Source: Amphiplicatus metriothermophilus (lineage in GTDB: Bacteria; Pseudomonadota; Alphaproteobacteria; Caulobacterales; Parvularculaceae). Taken from it: a stretch of DNA of 64,000 nucleotides. The stretch spans positions 558,001-622,000 of the forward strand of contig NZ_FZQA01000001.1 of the NCBI RefSeq assembly GCF_900199215.1, written 5' to 3'. Position 1 is the first letter of the stretch. Each line of letters begins with the position of its first letter. The translations under genes and the position numbers were made by a program. The notes below the pieces were generated by a model, which was not told where the DNA came from, made no database searches, and saw nothing but the letters and a program-made list of their open reading frames with translations. Below are positions 7,189 to 15,982 of this stretch, in pieces.

Positions 7189-9969
7189 TTACGCTTCGAC
7201 GGCGGCCTCGCCCGCCAGCGTTTCCTTCACCTTCGCGGCGAGGCCCTTAAGGGTGAACGGCTTCTGGATGTAGCCGGCCTCCTCGATCGCATCCAGTTGC
7301 TCGCGCAGCGCCGCCTCGGCGTAAGCCGACATGAAGATGACTTTCGCCTTCAGGCCCAGATCGGCGCGCGCGTGCTCGACCAGGGTCGGCCCGTCCATCG
7401 CCGGCATCATCACGTCGGTGATGAGAAGGTCGAACGCGCCGGCCTCCTCCGCGATGACGTCGAGCGCCTCCTCGCCGTCGCCGACCGCGGTGATCTCGTA
7501 GCCGCAGTCTTCGAGGGCGGCGACCACGAAGTTCCTGACCGCGTCCTCGTCCTCGACCACGAGCACCCGGCCCGCGCCGGTGAGATCCATATGGCCGGCG
7601 GCGGCGGTCGCCTCGATCTCCGGCTCGCCCTGATGGGCGGGCAGATAGATGCGGAATACGGCGCCCGGACCGTCGTTCTCGCCAAGAACGATGGCGCCGT
7701 CCATTTGTCCTATAATTCCGTGTACGGTAGAAAGGCCGAGGCCCGTGCCCTTACCCTCTTCCTTGGTGGTGAAGAAGGGATCGAAGATCTTGTCGGCGAT
7801 CTCCCTGGGCACGCCGGGGCCGGTGTCGGCGACCTCTATCAGCAGGTGATCCTGCGCGGCGAGGCCGGCAAGGCCGAGCGTTTCGATCTCCGCCGCCGGT
7901 ACAAGCCGTGTACGGATCGTCAGCACGCCTCCAGCCGCTCCCATCGCATCGCGAGCGTTGACGGCGAGATTCATGATCGCCGTCTCGAGCTGGTTCCTGT
8001 CGACACGGATGAGCGGCAGCCCGCGCCCGTTGACCAGTTCGAGCTTCACCTTCTCGCCGATGGCGCGGTCAAGGAAACGCGCGAAGTCGCGCAGGATCTC
8101 GGTGATCGACAGCACCTCGCGCTTCAGGGTCTGTTTGCGCGAGAAGGCGAGAAGCTGCTTGGTCATGTTGGCCGCCCGCTGGGCGTTCTCGCGGATCAGC
8201 ACGAGATCGCGATAGGCCGGATCGCCGGCCGGGTGCCTCAGCATCAGCCGCTCGCAATTGCCGAGCACGACCTGCAGAAGGTTGTTGAAGTCGTGGGCGA
8301 CCTCGCCGGCGAGTCTACCGATGGCCTTCAGCTTCTGGTCCTGCGCGTGCTCGTCCTGCATGCGCTTGCGATCCGTAACGTCCACGGAATAAAGCATGGT
8401 GCGCCGCGCGCCGTAACCGCCGCGCCGGCGGCGTACGGGCCGGGCGTAGACGGCGAAGGCGCGCGCTGCCGCGCCGGCGCCGAGCGTGACCTCGACGGGC
8501 TTGGGCGCCCCGCCCGAGGCGGCGCGCCGACGGATCTCGGCGGCGAGCTCTTCAAGGCTTTCGGGCGGAAAAGAGCGGGAAAGGGGCGCGTTTTTCTTTG
8601 CGCCGCCGAAAACCTCCGTAAACGCTCTGTTCGCTTCGACGATGCGCGCGTCGCGGCCGAACTCGCCCTCGACCACCGCGACGCCGAAGGGCGCCTCGGC
8701 GATGTCGCCCGAGACCGAAACGGTCTCTTCTTTCTCCTTTTCTTCTTCGAGCGCGAGCTCGACGCAGACGAAGCCTTCGCCGACGCCGCCGCGGCGAAAG
8801 GCGCAGAACGTTCCGTCCGCGGGTTCGCCGCCCGGTCCGCGCAGGCGCGCCTTTTGCGGCGACTGATCGACGCGCCACAGCGCGCGTACGAGATCGGCGG
8901 TCTCGCCGAGCACTAACTCGTCGATATGGGCGGACGCGCCGCGGCCTGCGCCCAGCCGCTCGCGCAGGGCGGCGTTCGCCCAGGCGATCTGGCCCGAACG
9001 CTCGAGCGCCAGAACGGGGCGGGGAAAGTCCGCATAGGCCGCGGCGAGCGCGTCGTGCTGGTTTTCTTCGAGCGGCAGCTCGCGCAGGCGCCAGGCGACG
9101 TAATCCTCCGCGCCCGGAATGGGCCGCACCGAGACCTCGAAGCGCCGCCGCGCGCCGCCGCCCTTGACGCCGATCAGCTGATGAATGATCTCCTCGGCGG
9201 CGGCCGCGCTCTTGGCCGCCCGGCACAGGCGGAACAGCTTGGTCGCCTCCGGGCCCTGCTGGGCGAACAGCCGGTCGATGCGCGGCGGCAGGCCAGCTGG
9301 GCCGATCACGCCGGCCTCGCGCGCGAGCGCCAGATAGGCGGCGTTCGCATAGACGACGACCCCGTCGCGGCGCGTCACCAGCCGCGCGTCGGGGTCTGCG
9401 TCGAGCGTCTTTTCCGCAAGGCCCAGCGCGGCGAGCATGTCGGCGCCGGCGAGCCTCGCAGCCTCCGCCCCCCCGCGTCCGGCCGCCCGGCGCAGCATCG
9501 CGCCGGCGAGCAGGGCCGGCGCATGCTGATTGAGCGCCGCGCCGGCGGCGAGCAGCAAGGCGAAGCCGAAAGCCGCCGCAAGCGACGCCCCGATGAGCCC
9601 GGCGCCGACATAGCCGAGCCAGACGCCGGCGGCGAATCCGGCCGCGAGGCCCGTCCACAACAACGCAAAGGTGACGAGCTGCCAGCGTTCCGGCCGAGCG
9701 TCGCCGACAGGGACCGCTTCTACGGCGCCGGGCGCCGGCCCAGGCCGGACGCGCCGGCGGGCGTCCTCCTGGGCGGCGGCCTCGTCGAGCAGGCGCGCGA
9801 TTTCGGCGGGCGAGGCCGGGCGCGGCGCGGCGGCGGGCGCCGAAGGACCGTCCCCGGAAGGGCCTGCCGCAGGCGCGTTCGCCCGCGCGCGCGCGACGCG
9901 CGCGATCTTCCGTTTCAATGCTGCGGAGGATTCGGCCACGCAATCCGCTCCCTTGAGTCGAGCCGCCAT
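7189..9969 (-). CDS. cckA: Hybrid sensor histidine kinase CckA
   Basis: This 926-residue membrane kinase has two adjacent transmembrane segments at about residues 100-150, PAS-like regions (about 190-530), and a HisKA domain with GRLAGEVAHDFNNLL (phospho-acceptor H559). The HATPase_c domain has an N-box around MNLAVNARDAM and the G-boxes DTGPGVP and GKGTGLGL. A C-terminal receiver (about 801-920) has D852 in TDVMMP. Domain order and the H-box surroundings match alphaproteobacterial CckA, which feeds phosphate through ChpT to CtrA and CpdR in cell-cycle control. GGGAGG precedes the ATG. A TTAA-N7-TTAA CtrA-type site lies about 110 bp upstream, so feedback by CtrA is plausible. Confidence 0.88.
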   Translation of the reverse strand: MAARLKGADCVAESSAALKRKIARVARARANAPAAGPSGDGPSAPAAAPRPASPAEIARLLDEAAAQEDARRRVRPGPAPGAVEAVPVGDARPERWQLVTFALLWTGLAAGFAAGVWLGYVGAGLIGASLAAAFGFALLLAAGAALNQHAPALLAGAMLRRAAGRGGAEAARLAGADMLAALGLAEKTLDADPDARLVTRRDGVVVYANAAYLALAREAGVIGPAGLPPRIDRLFAQQGPEATKLFRLCRAAKSAAAAEEIIHQLIGVKGGGARRRFEVSVRPIPGAEDYVAWRLRELPLEENQHDALAAAYADFPRPVLALERSGQIAWANAALRERLGAGRGASAHIDELVLGETADLVRALWRVDQSPQKARLRGPGGEPADGTFCAFRRGGVGEGFVCVELALEEEKEKEETVSVSGDIAEAPFGVAVVEGEFGRDARIVEANRAFTEVFGGAKKNAPLSRSFPPESLEELAAEIRRRAASGGAPKPVEVTLGAGAAARAFAVYARPVRRRRGGYGARRTMLYSVDVTDRKRMQDEHAQDQKLKAIGRLAGEVAHDFNNLLQVVLGNCERLMLRHPAGDPAYRDLVLIRENAQRAANMTKQLLAFSRKQTLKREVLSITEILRDFARFLDRAIGEKVKLELVNGRGLPLIRVDRNQLETAIMNLAVNARDAMGAAGGVLTIRTRLVPAAEIETLGLAGLAAQDHLLIEVADTGPGVPREIADKIFDPFFTTKEEGKGTGLGLSTVHGIIGQMDGAIVLGENDGPGAVFRIYLPAHQGEPEIEATAAAGHMDLTGAGRVLVVEDEDAVRNFVVAALEDCGYEITAVGDGEEALDVIAEEAGAFDLLITDVMMPAMDGPTLVEHARADLGLKAKVIFMSAYAEAALREQLDAIEEAGYIQKPFTLKGLAAKVKETLAGEAAVEA

Positions 9970-10079
9970 AGAAATCGCGCCTCCCGAGAACGGCCTTCGG
10001 GCGGCTTTCGAAGCGACTGTGAGGCGCTTCGCCGTCCGGCGCCAGACGCCCGTCTCCCCGTGCAGCTTGCCGAGCCGGG

Positions 10080-10094
10080 TTAACGCTTCGTTAA
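10080..10094. promoter_or_regulatory. ctrA box: CtrA-type binding site (TTAA-N7-TTAA)
   Basis: The sequence TTAACGCTTCGTTAA is an exact TTAA-N7-TTAA site and is itself a small inverted repeat. It covers the end of the marR gene and lies about 110 bp upstream of the cckA start. CtrA recognises this spacing in Caulobacter and relatives. Function here is inferred. Confidence 0.5.
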
Positions 10095-10636
10095 GAGGCG
10101 GGCGGGTCGCCGTCGAACGCCGCGGCGAGCCGTTTGAGCAGGCGCGCGAGGCGCGCGCGCTCGCCGGGCGCGAGACTTGCGATGTATCGCCGCTCGACGC
10201 CCATGTTCTCGCGAAAGGCCGCCTCGACCTTGCGCCGGCCGGCGGGGGTGAGCGCGACCAGGCGCTCGCGCGCGTCCTCCGGCGCGCGCAGGCGACGGAC
10301 CAGCCCCGCCTTCTCCAGCCGGTCGAGCCGGTTGGTGAGCCCGCCGGATGAGATCATCAGCGTCTGGTAGATCTCGGTCGGGCGCAGGGTGAAGGGCGGG
10401 CCCGCCCGGCGCAGCGCCGTCAGCACGTAATATTGGCCGGCGTCGAGGCCGTGGCGGGCCAGCAGGGCGTCGATCTCGCGCCCCAGCCGGCGCGCGATCC
10501 GGCGCATCCGCCCGAAAATGAGCAGGCTTTCGACGTCGATGTCGGGCGTTTCGCGCGCCCATTGGGCGACGATGCGATCGACATGATCGGGGCGCGGCCG
10601 GTCGTCCGGCGCGGGTTTTTCCGCCTTCTCAGCCAT
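10091..10636 (-). CDS. MarR-family transcriptional regulator
   Basis: This 181-residue winged-helix regulator has the core LDAGQYYVLTALRRAGPPFT, the recognition region TLMISSGGLTNRLDRLEKAG and the wing LVRRLRAPEDARERLVALT. MarR proteins are usually repressors released by phenolic or oxidant ligands. The gene is divergent from the glutathione transferase gene. The 80-bp gap holds two copies of the same 18-bp palindrome, so autoregulation and control of GST-cupin is the simplest reading. Confidence 0.92.
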   Translation of the reverse strand: MAEKAEKPAPDDRPRPDHVDRIVAQWARETPDIDVESLLIFGRMRRIARRLGREIDALLARHGLDAGQYYVLTALRRAGPPFTLRPTEIYQTLMISSGGLTNRLDRLEKAGLVRRLRAPEDARERLVALTPAGRRKVEAAFRENMGVERRYIASLAPGERARLARLLKRLAAAFDGDPPAS

Positions 10637-10658
10637 ATGGTCCTGCGTGGCGCGATTT

Positions 10659-10703
10659 TATCTTGACGTCAAGATATTTCAGGCGTATCTTTATGTAAAG
10701 ATA
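10659..10703. promoter_or_regulatory. Tandem 18-bp palindromic operators for the MarR regulator
   Basis: TATCTTGACGTCAAGATA (10659-10676) is a perfect palindrome. TATCTTTATGTAAAGATA (10686-10703) has perfect arms and shares the TATCTT...AAGATA frame. The centres are 27 bp apart in the marR/GST divergent gap. The downstream copy sits just before the GST Shine-Dalgarno region. Confidence 0.8.
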
Positions 10704-10716
10704 ATCGGAGCGCCAG

Positions 10717-11436
10717 ATGATCGACCTTTATTACGCCGCGACGCCGAACGGGCTGAAGCTCAGGCTGTTCTTCGAGGAGACAGACCTTCCCCATCGCCTG
10801 GTTCGCGTCGACCTCGGCAAGGGCGAGCAACGCGCGCCGGCCTTTCTTGCGATCTCCCCCAACGGCAAGATTCCGGCGATGGTCGATCATGCGCCGGCTG
10901 ACGGCGGGCCGCCGCTCGCCCTTTTCGAATCCGGCGCGATGCTGCTTTATCTCGCGGAGAAGACGGGGCGCTTCCTGCCGCGCGATCCGCGCCTGCGGCT
11001 TGAATGCCGGCAATGGCTGTTCTGGCAGATGGCCGGGCTCGGGCCGATGGCCGGCCAGGCCGGGCATTTCCGCGCGCACGCGCCCGAGCCGGTTCCTTAC
11101 GCGATTCATCGGTATACGAACGAAGTCGAACGGCTTTACGGCGTGCTCGACCGACGCCTTGAGGGGCGCGATTTCATCCTCGGGGAATATTCCGTCGCAG
11201 ACATGGCCTGTTATCCCTGGATCGCCGTTCATGACGGGCTCGGCCAGCAGCTCGATGCGCGCCCCGCGCTGAAAGGCTGGGTCGACCGCATCGCCGCGCG
11301 CCCCGCGACGCAGTGCGCCTATGAGGGCGTCGAGAGCCACTACGCCAAGAATCGCCCGGCCATGTCCGAGGCCGAGCGGCGCGTTCTTTTCGGCGCGCCG
11401 GCCACCGATTCATCCGCAGAAGGAGACCCCCGATGA
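10717..11436 (+). CDS. Glutathione S-transferase, Nu-class/YfcG-like
   Basis: This 239-residue protein has a thioredoxin-fold N-domain opening MIDLYYAATPNGLKLRLF, then LGKGEQRAPAFLAISPNGKIPA and the glutathione-binding FESGAMLLYLAEKTG. A helical C-domain contains RQWLFWQMAGLGPM and ERYxxxVxRLYGVLDRRL-type spacing. The TPNG and ISPNGKIPAMVDH segments are those of YfcG/YghU (Nu-class) enzymes, which act as glutathione-dependent disulfide reductases. It lies under two MarR operators and overlaps the following cupin gene by 4 bp, which suggests an inducible detoxification unit. Confidence 0.92.
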   Translation: MIDLYYAATPNGLKLRLFFEETDLPHRLVRVDLGKGEQRAPAFLAISPNGKIPAMVDHAPADGGPPLALFESGAMLLYLAEKTGRFLPRDPRLRLECRQWLFWQMAGLGPMAGQAGHFRAHAPEPVPYAIHRYTNEVERLYGVLDRRLEGRDFILGEYSVADMACYPWIAVHDGLGQQLDARPALKGWVDRIAARPATQCAYEGVESHYAKNRPAMSEAERRVLFGAPATDSSAEGDPR

Positions 11437-11873
11437 GCCCGATCGCCAATCCCATCCGAACGCCGGATCTTCCCTTCGTGCCGATCCGCGAAGGCGTCTC
11501 GTTCCGGCCGATCCGTTTCGATGCGGACGGCTGGACCCTGCAATTGAAAGTCGAACCGGGAACGACCGTGGCGCGCCACCGCCACACCGGCGAGGTGCAC
11601 GCGCTCACCCTTTCGGGCCGGCGCGAGATCATCGACACCGGCGAGATCGTGGGGCCGGGCGACTATGTCTACGAGCCGCCGGGAAACGTCGACTCCTGGC
11701 GCTGCTTTGGCGACGAGCCGTGCATCGTCCACATCACCCTGACTGGCCGGGTCGAGTATCTCGGCGAGAACGGCGAGGTGCTGTTTCATACCGACACGCA
11801 CAACCAGCGGGCGGCCTATCTCGCCTGGTGCGCCGAAAACGGCGTTGCGCCGAACGCGCCGATGGTCGGTTAG
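11433..11873 (+). CDS. Cupin, 2,4'-dihydroxyacetophenone dioxygenase-like
   Basis: This 146-residue single-domain cupin contains the metal site ARHRHTGEVHALTLSG (two His and a Glu) and a second strand set with VGPGDYVYEPPGN. The layout fits the 2,4'-dihydroxyacetophenone dioxygenase-like family, which cleaves aromatic ketones or simply binds metal. It starts inside the end of the GST gene (ATGA overlap), so it belongs to the MarR-controlled operon. The substrate is unknown. A role with the GST in handling an aromatic or electrophilic compound is inference. Confidence 0.8.
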   Translation: MSPIANPIRTPDLPFVPIREGVSFRPIRFDADGWTLQLKVEPGTTVARHRHTGEVHALTLSGRREIIDTGEIVGPGDYVYEPPGNVDSWRCFGDEPCIVHITLTGRVEYLGENGEVLFHTDTHNQRAAYLAWCAENGVAPNAPMVG

Positions 11874-11882
11874 GGCCGAATA

Positions 11883-11907
11883 CGGACCCGCGCAAAGCGC
11901 GAGTCCG
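11883..11907. terminator. Hairpin between convergent cupin and SDR genes
   Basis: CGGACcCGCGC (11883-11893) pairs with GCGCGaGTCCG (11897-11907) around an AAA loop, with one C-A mismatch. Its place between two convergent genes suggests a shared terminator. There is no T-tract. Confidence 0.45.
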
Positions 11908-11917
11908 CGTTATCGCG

Positions 11918-12649
11918 TTAAAGCGCTTGCTGGACAGGGCGCACGACGATTTCATTCACGTCGACATTGTCCGGCTGCGTCACCGCGTAATGAACCGCCG
12001 ACGCGATATCGTCCGAATTCAGCGCGAACTCCCGCACGCCTGAGACGAAGTCGCGCATTTCGGCGTTGGTGATGTCGTGGCCGAGTTCGGTCGCGACCGC
12101 GCCGGGTGATATTATCGTTACACGGATTGTTTTCAGTTCCTGGCGAAGCCCTTCGGAAATCGCCCGAACAGCGAATTTCGTTGCGCAGTAAACGGCTCCG
12201 CCCGGGAAGACGACATGGCCCGCCACCGAGGCCACATTGACGAAGTGGCCCGAGCCCTGGCGCTCGAAGACCGGCAAGGCGGCGGCGACGCCGTTGAGCA
12301 CGCCCTTGATGTTGACGTCGACCATCTTGTTCCACTCGTCGACTTTCAGCGCGCGCATCGGGGAAAGCGGCATGACGCCGGCGTTGTTGACGAGGACGTC
12401 GAGCCGGCCGAACCGCTCGACCGCGAAATTGATAAACTCCTTTACGCCCGCCGGATCGACGACGTCGACAGCCCGAAGTTCGGCCTCTCCGCCGTGATTG
12501 CGAATATCCCTGACGAGCGCTTCGAGGCGGTCCGCCCGGCGAGCGCCGACGAGAACCTTCGCTCCGGCTTGGGCGAGACGTTTGGCGGTCGCTTCCCCGA
12601 TGCCGCTCGAAGCGCCGGTGATGGCGACGATCTTGGCTGTTACGGTCAT
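11918..12649 (-). CDS. Short-chain dehydrogenase/reductase (SDR)
   Basis: This 243-residue classical SDR has the nucleotide-binding TGASSGIGEAT near the N-terminus, NNAGVMPLSPM, a catalytic Ser in VNVASVAGHV, and YCATK with the catalytic Tyr and Lys. GARRADR after the second strand suggests NADP preference. It is divergent from an AraC gene, with 21-bp-spaced half-sites between them. SDR/AraC pairs of this kind are common in proteobacteria and usually form an aldehyde or ketone response. The specific substrate is unknown. Confidence 0.92.
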   Translation of the reverse strand: MTVTAKIVAITGASSGIGEATAKRLAQAGAKVLVGARRADRLEALVRDIRNHGGEAELRAVDVVDPAGVKEFINFAVERFGRLDVLVNNAGVMPLSPMRALKVDEWNKMVDVNIKGVLNGVAAALPVFERQGSGHFVNVASVAGHVVFPGGAVYCATKFAVRAISEGLRQELKTIRVTIISPGAVATELGHDITNAEMRDFVSGVREFALNSDDIASAVHYAVTQPDNVDVNEIVVRPVQQAL

Positions 12650-12731
12650 TTCTCGATTCCCTCTTGATCACTGACGGGGCGTCCCCCCGCCGCGGACCGA
12701 AGATGAGGGCTGCGGGACGCGAAGCGATAGT

Positions 12732-12766
12732 CCGATCCTGCAAGATGATTGCCTGATTCTACAAAC
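12732..12766. promoter_or_regulatory. 21-bp-spaced direct repeat, probable AraC binding site
   Basis: CCGATCCTGCAAGA (12732-12745) and CTGATTCTACAAAC (12753-12766) share the core GAT-Y-CT-R-CAA and are offset by 21 bp, two helical turns. That is the usual geometry for AraC-family half-sites. They lie between the SDR and AraC genes. Confidence 0.5.
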
Positions 12767-12870
12767 TTTTGACGCGGGCGTTCCCCGACGCTCTATGGCG
12801 CTCTACGATGCGCTTGCGCCAAACGACCATGAAGGGCGCATATAAACGAGCTTTCGAGCGTGAGGTCGTC

Positions 12871-13773
12871 ATGGAGAGGCATGCCGAGCTGGCGGCCATG
12901 ATTGACAAATACGCCGGCGGCGACGGCGTTCATGCAACGCCGATTCCGCGTCTGCACCTCATCCGCGCCGCCACGACGACCGAGCCGGTCGTCGCGCCTT
13001 ACGAGCCGGCCGTGTGCATCGTGGCGCAGGGCGAGAAGCAGGCGATCCTCGGCGACGTCGCGCTTGCCTACGATCCGGCCAAGTACCTCGTCGTTTCGGC
13101 CGACGTGCCGGTCATTTGCCATATAACCAAAGCCTCGTCGGCGTCTCCTTATCTCTGCCTGCGGCTCGATCTCGATCTGGCCTCTCTCGGCGCGATGATG
13201 CTGGAGCTAGGGGTCGAACCTGCGCGCGGCGATGCGCCCGGTCCGGCCTTGGCGCTGAGCGCGGCGACGCCGGAGCTCATCGACGCTGCGGCGCGACTCG
13301 TCGCGCTGCTCGGTCATCCGCAAGACGCCCGCGCGCTCGCCCCGCTCGTCGAGCGCGAAATCCTCTACCGGCTGATGACCGGCGAACAGGCCGACAAGAT
13401 CCGCCAAATCGCGGTTTCCGATTCCAAGCTCGCGCAGGTCAGTCGAGCCATCCGCTGGATCAAACGGAATTACGCCAAGCCGCTCCGCATAGAGACCGTC
13501 GCAGCGGAGGCGCGCATGAGCCCCTCCGGCCTCTACCAGCACTTCAAGGCGGTCACAGGAATGAGTCCGCTGCAATATCAAAAGCGATTGCGCCTGCAGG
13601 AGGCGCGCCGGCTGTTGCTTCAAGATTCCCTCGATGCGGCTGGCGCCGGCCATCGTGTCGGCTATGAAAGCCCGTCGCAGTTCAGCCGCGAATACGCGCG
13701 CGCCTTCGGCGCGCCGCCGATGCGCGACATTGAGCGGCTGAAAAAGGGTCAGGAGCCGATGGTCGGCGCCTGA
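12871..13773 (+). CDS. AraC-family regulator (AraC_N type)
   Basis: This protein of about 300 residues has the AraC_N ligand domain, with PRLHLIRAATTTEPVVAPYEP, CIVAQGEKQAILGD and a typical second half. A C-terminal pair of helix-turn-helix motifs follows: IETVAAEARMSPSGLYQHFKAVTGMSPLQYQKRLRLQEARRLL and AGHRVGYESPSQFSREYARAFG (split here for length only). I chose the ATG at 12871, after GTGAGG. An upstream in-frame TTG at 12769 would overlap the binding half-sites. It probably activates the divergent SDR. Confidence 0.88.
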   Translation: MERHAELAAMIDKYAGGDGVHATPIPRLHLIRAATTTEPVVAPYEPAVCIVAQGEKQAILGDVALAYDPAKYLVVSADVPVICHITKASSASPYLCLRLDLDLASLGAMMLELGVEPARGDAPGPALALSAATPELIDAAARLVALLGHPQDARALAPLVEREILYRLMTGEQADKIRQIAVSDSKLAQVSRAIRWIKRNYAKPLRIETVAAEARMSPSGLYQHFKAVTGMSPLQYQKRLRLQEARRLLLQDSLDAAGAGHRVGYESPSQFSREYARAFGAPPMRDIERLKKGQEPMVGA

Positions 13774-13800
13774 GCGCAAGCCCGGCCTTTCGTCGCCGCC

Positions 13801-15678
13801 CTATGCGCCCGCGGCGTTGCGCGCCTTGAGAACCCGGCCGAGCTTTTCGCGCTCGAAGGCGGGCGTGAAGGCGCCGTCCTTCCATACTGCGCGCCCGCGG
13901 ATGAAGACGTGGGTCACGACGCCGTCTGAACGGTTCACGAGCTGATCGTTCTGCAAGGTTTCGCGCCAGATGCGCCGCGTCGCCGCTTCGCCGTCATAGC
14001 GGGCGAGCGCCTTGGGGTCGATCAGCACGACGTCGGCTTGATCGCCGGGGTCGATAGAGCCTGCCTCGATGTTGAACAGCATCGCCGGATCGCGGGTCAG
14101 CCGGCGGACCATCCAGGCGACGCCCGGCTCTCCCTTCTCCTCCATGGCGATCTTCAGCGCCCGGAGATTCACGTCGTAAAAGGCGAGATTGGTCAGATGC
14201 GCGCCGGAGTCGGAGAAGCCCGGCAGGAAGAGCGGGTCCATGGTCAGCTGGCGCAGGCGCTTTTCGTCGGCGTTCGCGCTGATCGTCCACCAGTAAAGCT
14301 CGCGGTCCCACATCTTCAAAAGGTGGAAGACGAAATCCGCGTCGTCCGCCACAGGCGGGAAGCGCTCGAAAACCGCCTGCTCTTCGCCGTCGCGCGCGCC
14401 CTTGCCGGTCTCCTGAAAGCGCTTCAGGCGTGCGAAAATCGCCGCAAAGCTCTCGCCCGCCCAGGAGGGGACCGGGCAGGACTCCACGACCATCTCGCTC
14501 AGCTCGCGGCGCAGCGCCATGTCCTCGAGCCGCAACAGGCGCTTCAGGCGCGCCGGATTGAAGCCGGTCTTGCCCGTGCGCCACATCGCCTTGAAGCGCG
14601 CCTCGTATTCCGGGTCGTCGTAAAGGCGCTGGCGGCCGGCGCGGTCCTCGAGGTCGGGCGTCATCAACTCGCGCAGAACCGGGATCTCCTCGGCGAGGGG
14701 CGTGATCGGCCCGTCCGCCCAGACTTTGAAGCGCGCGGCGAGCGTCTGCAGCGCGAAGCGCCCGTCGAGCAGCTTCGAGTTGAGCAGACGCGAAAGCAGA
14801 TAGGCGCTGCGGATGACGTTGCGATTGGAGCGCAGATCGAGTGCGGCGACGGCCGTCGTCTTCAGGGGCTTGCCGTATAGCCGGCCGCTGGTCAGCAGGA
14901 AGGCGCGGAACACTTTCCACGGATTTTCGGTCGGCGGCGTCGCCTGCCACACGCGACCGTAACTGCGCACGATCGACAAAAGGCGTTTCAGTTCGGCGAA
15001 GGACGCGTATTGCGACGGGATCTTTTTGTCCCGGTTCGGATCGTTTGCGAGATAATGGAACGGCAGGCCGTCGGTGGAAAAGCCGACATATCCTTCGCGC
15101 ATGCCCTTTTCGAGAAGTCGCTCCATCTGGGCGATCTCGCCGGCCTCGGCGGGGCGGGTCACGGCGGCGTTCGTTCCCATCGCCGCGATGCGCAGCATGG
15201 AATAAGGGATCATGGGAACGATGTTCGGCCCGAGATTGAGGCTGTCGAGATGATCGAGATAATCCTTCGAGTCCGTCCAGCTGGCGCGCTCGGCCACGCG
15301 CGCGAGCACGGGCTTGGGCACGTTCTCCACCCGCGCGAAACAGTCGACCACCGGGTCCTCGCCGTTCCGGCGCAGGTTGCCGAACGCAAGGCCCAGCGAG
15401 CAGTTGGACACGACCGCCGTGGTCGTCCCGTGACGGACGGATTCCGGCAGGCCCGGCGACAGCTCGACCTCGAGATCGTAATGGGTGTGGATGTCGAGAA
15501 GGCCGGGCATCAGCCACAGCCCTTCGGCGTCGATCACCTCGTCGGCGATGTCGTCCGGCAGATTGCGCCCGCGCGCCGAGACATGGCCGTCTTTCAGCGC
15601 CACGTCGCCCACGACCGGGTCGCCGCCATGGCCGTCGAAAATCTTGGCCCGCTTGATGAGAAGGTCGAACGCAGCCAT
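13801..15678 (-). CDS. Amidohydrolase, N-acyl-D-amino-acid deacylase family
   Basis: This 625-residue metal-dependent amidohydrolase has the metal motif LLDIHTHYDLE (H64, H66) after the small beta-sandwich start DLLIKRAKIFDGHGGDP, and GFSDSGAHLTNL near residue 490. A closing beta-domain reads GDQADVVLIDPKALARY. The composite structure matches D-aminoacylase and amidohydrolase_3 proteins, which remove acyl groups from D-amino acids or act on related amides. There is no signal peptide, so it is likely cytoplasmic. It stands alone between an AraC gene (convergent) and a 304-bp gap. Confidence 0.87.
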   Translation of the reverse strand: MAAFDLLIKRAKIFDGHGGDPVVGDVALKDGHVSARGRNLPDDIADEVIDAEGLWLMPGLLDIHTHYDLEVELSPGLPESVRHGTTTAVVSNCSLGLAFGNLRRNGEDPVVDCFARVENVPKPVLARVAERASWTDSKDYLDHLDSLNLGPNIVPMIPYSMLRIAAMGTNAAVTRPAEAGEIAQMERLLEKGMREGYVGFSTDGLPFHYLANDPNRDKKIPSQYASFAELKRLLSIVRSYGRVWQATPPTENPWKVFRAFLLTSGRLYGKPLKTTAVAALDLRSNRNVIRSAYLLSRLLNSKLLDGRFALQTLAARFKVWADGPITPLAEEIPVLRELMTPDLEDRAGRQRLYDDPEYEARFKAMWRTGKTGFNPARLKRLLRLEDMALRRELSEMVVESCPVPSWAGESFAAIFARLKRFQETGKGARDGEEQAVFERFPPVADDADFVFHLLKMWDRELYWWTISANADEKRLRQLTMDPLFLPGFSDSGAHLTNLAFYDVNLRALKIAMEEKGEPGVAWMVRRLTRDPAMLFNIEAGSIDPGDQADVVLIDPKALARYDGEAATRRIWRETLQNDQLVNRSDGVVTHVFIRGRAVWKDGAFTPAFEREKLGRVLKARNAAGA

Positions 15679-15982
15679 GTTAGTCGCCGTCCCCGCCTTT
15701 CTTTCCCGCGCGTAATGTGAGCCGGCCGGCGCCGCCGCGCAAGCCTTCCCTGCCGCCGATTAAATATTCGTCAAGGCTGTCTCGCGTCGAGGCGCGAACG
15801 CCCGGAATCTCGGGCGCGAGCCTTTCGAAAAATTATGCTGACGCTTGTTTAATCCGTAGGCGGGTTTTCTCCTCTCCGGCCCGTTCATAGAGTCGGCGGG
15901 CCAGTCAAAAGCATGCAGACGAATGGAAGCGGCGCGGAGGGGCTGGCGCCCGCGCCGCATCAATGAGAAAAGGAGGCCCATC
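15679..15982. other. Intergenic gap, no gene seen
   Basis: These 304 bp separate the divergent amidohydrolase and EF-hand genes. The middle (about 15755-15850) is locally A+T-rich, and the end has a strong AGGAGG at 15971-15976 that serves the EF-hand gene. I see no convincing small ORF, terminator or repeat. The gap must hold both promoters. Confidence 0.5.
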
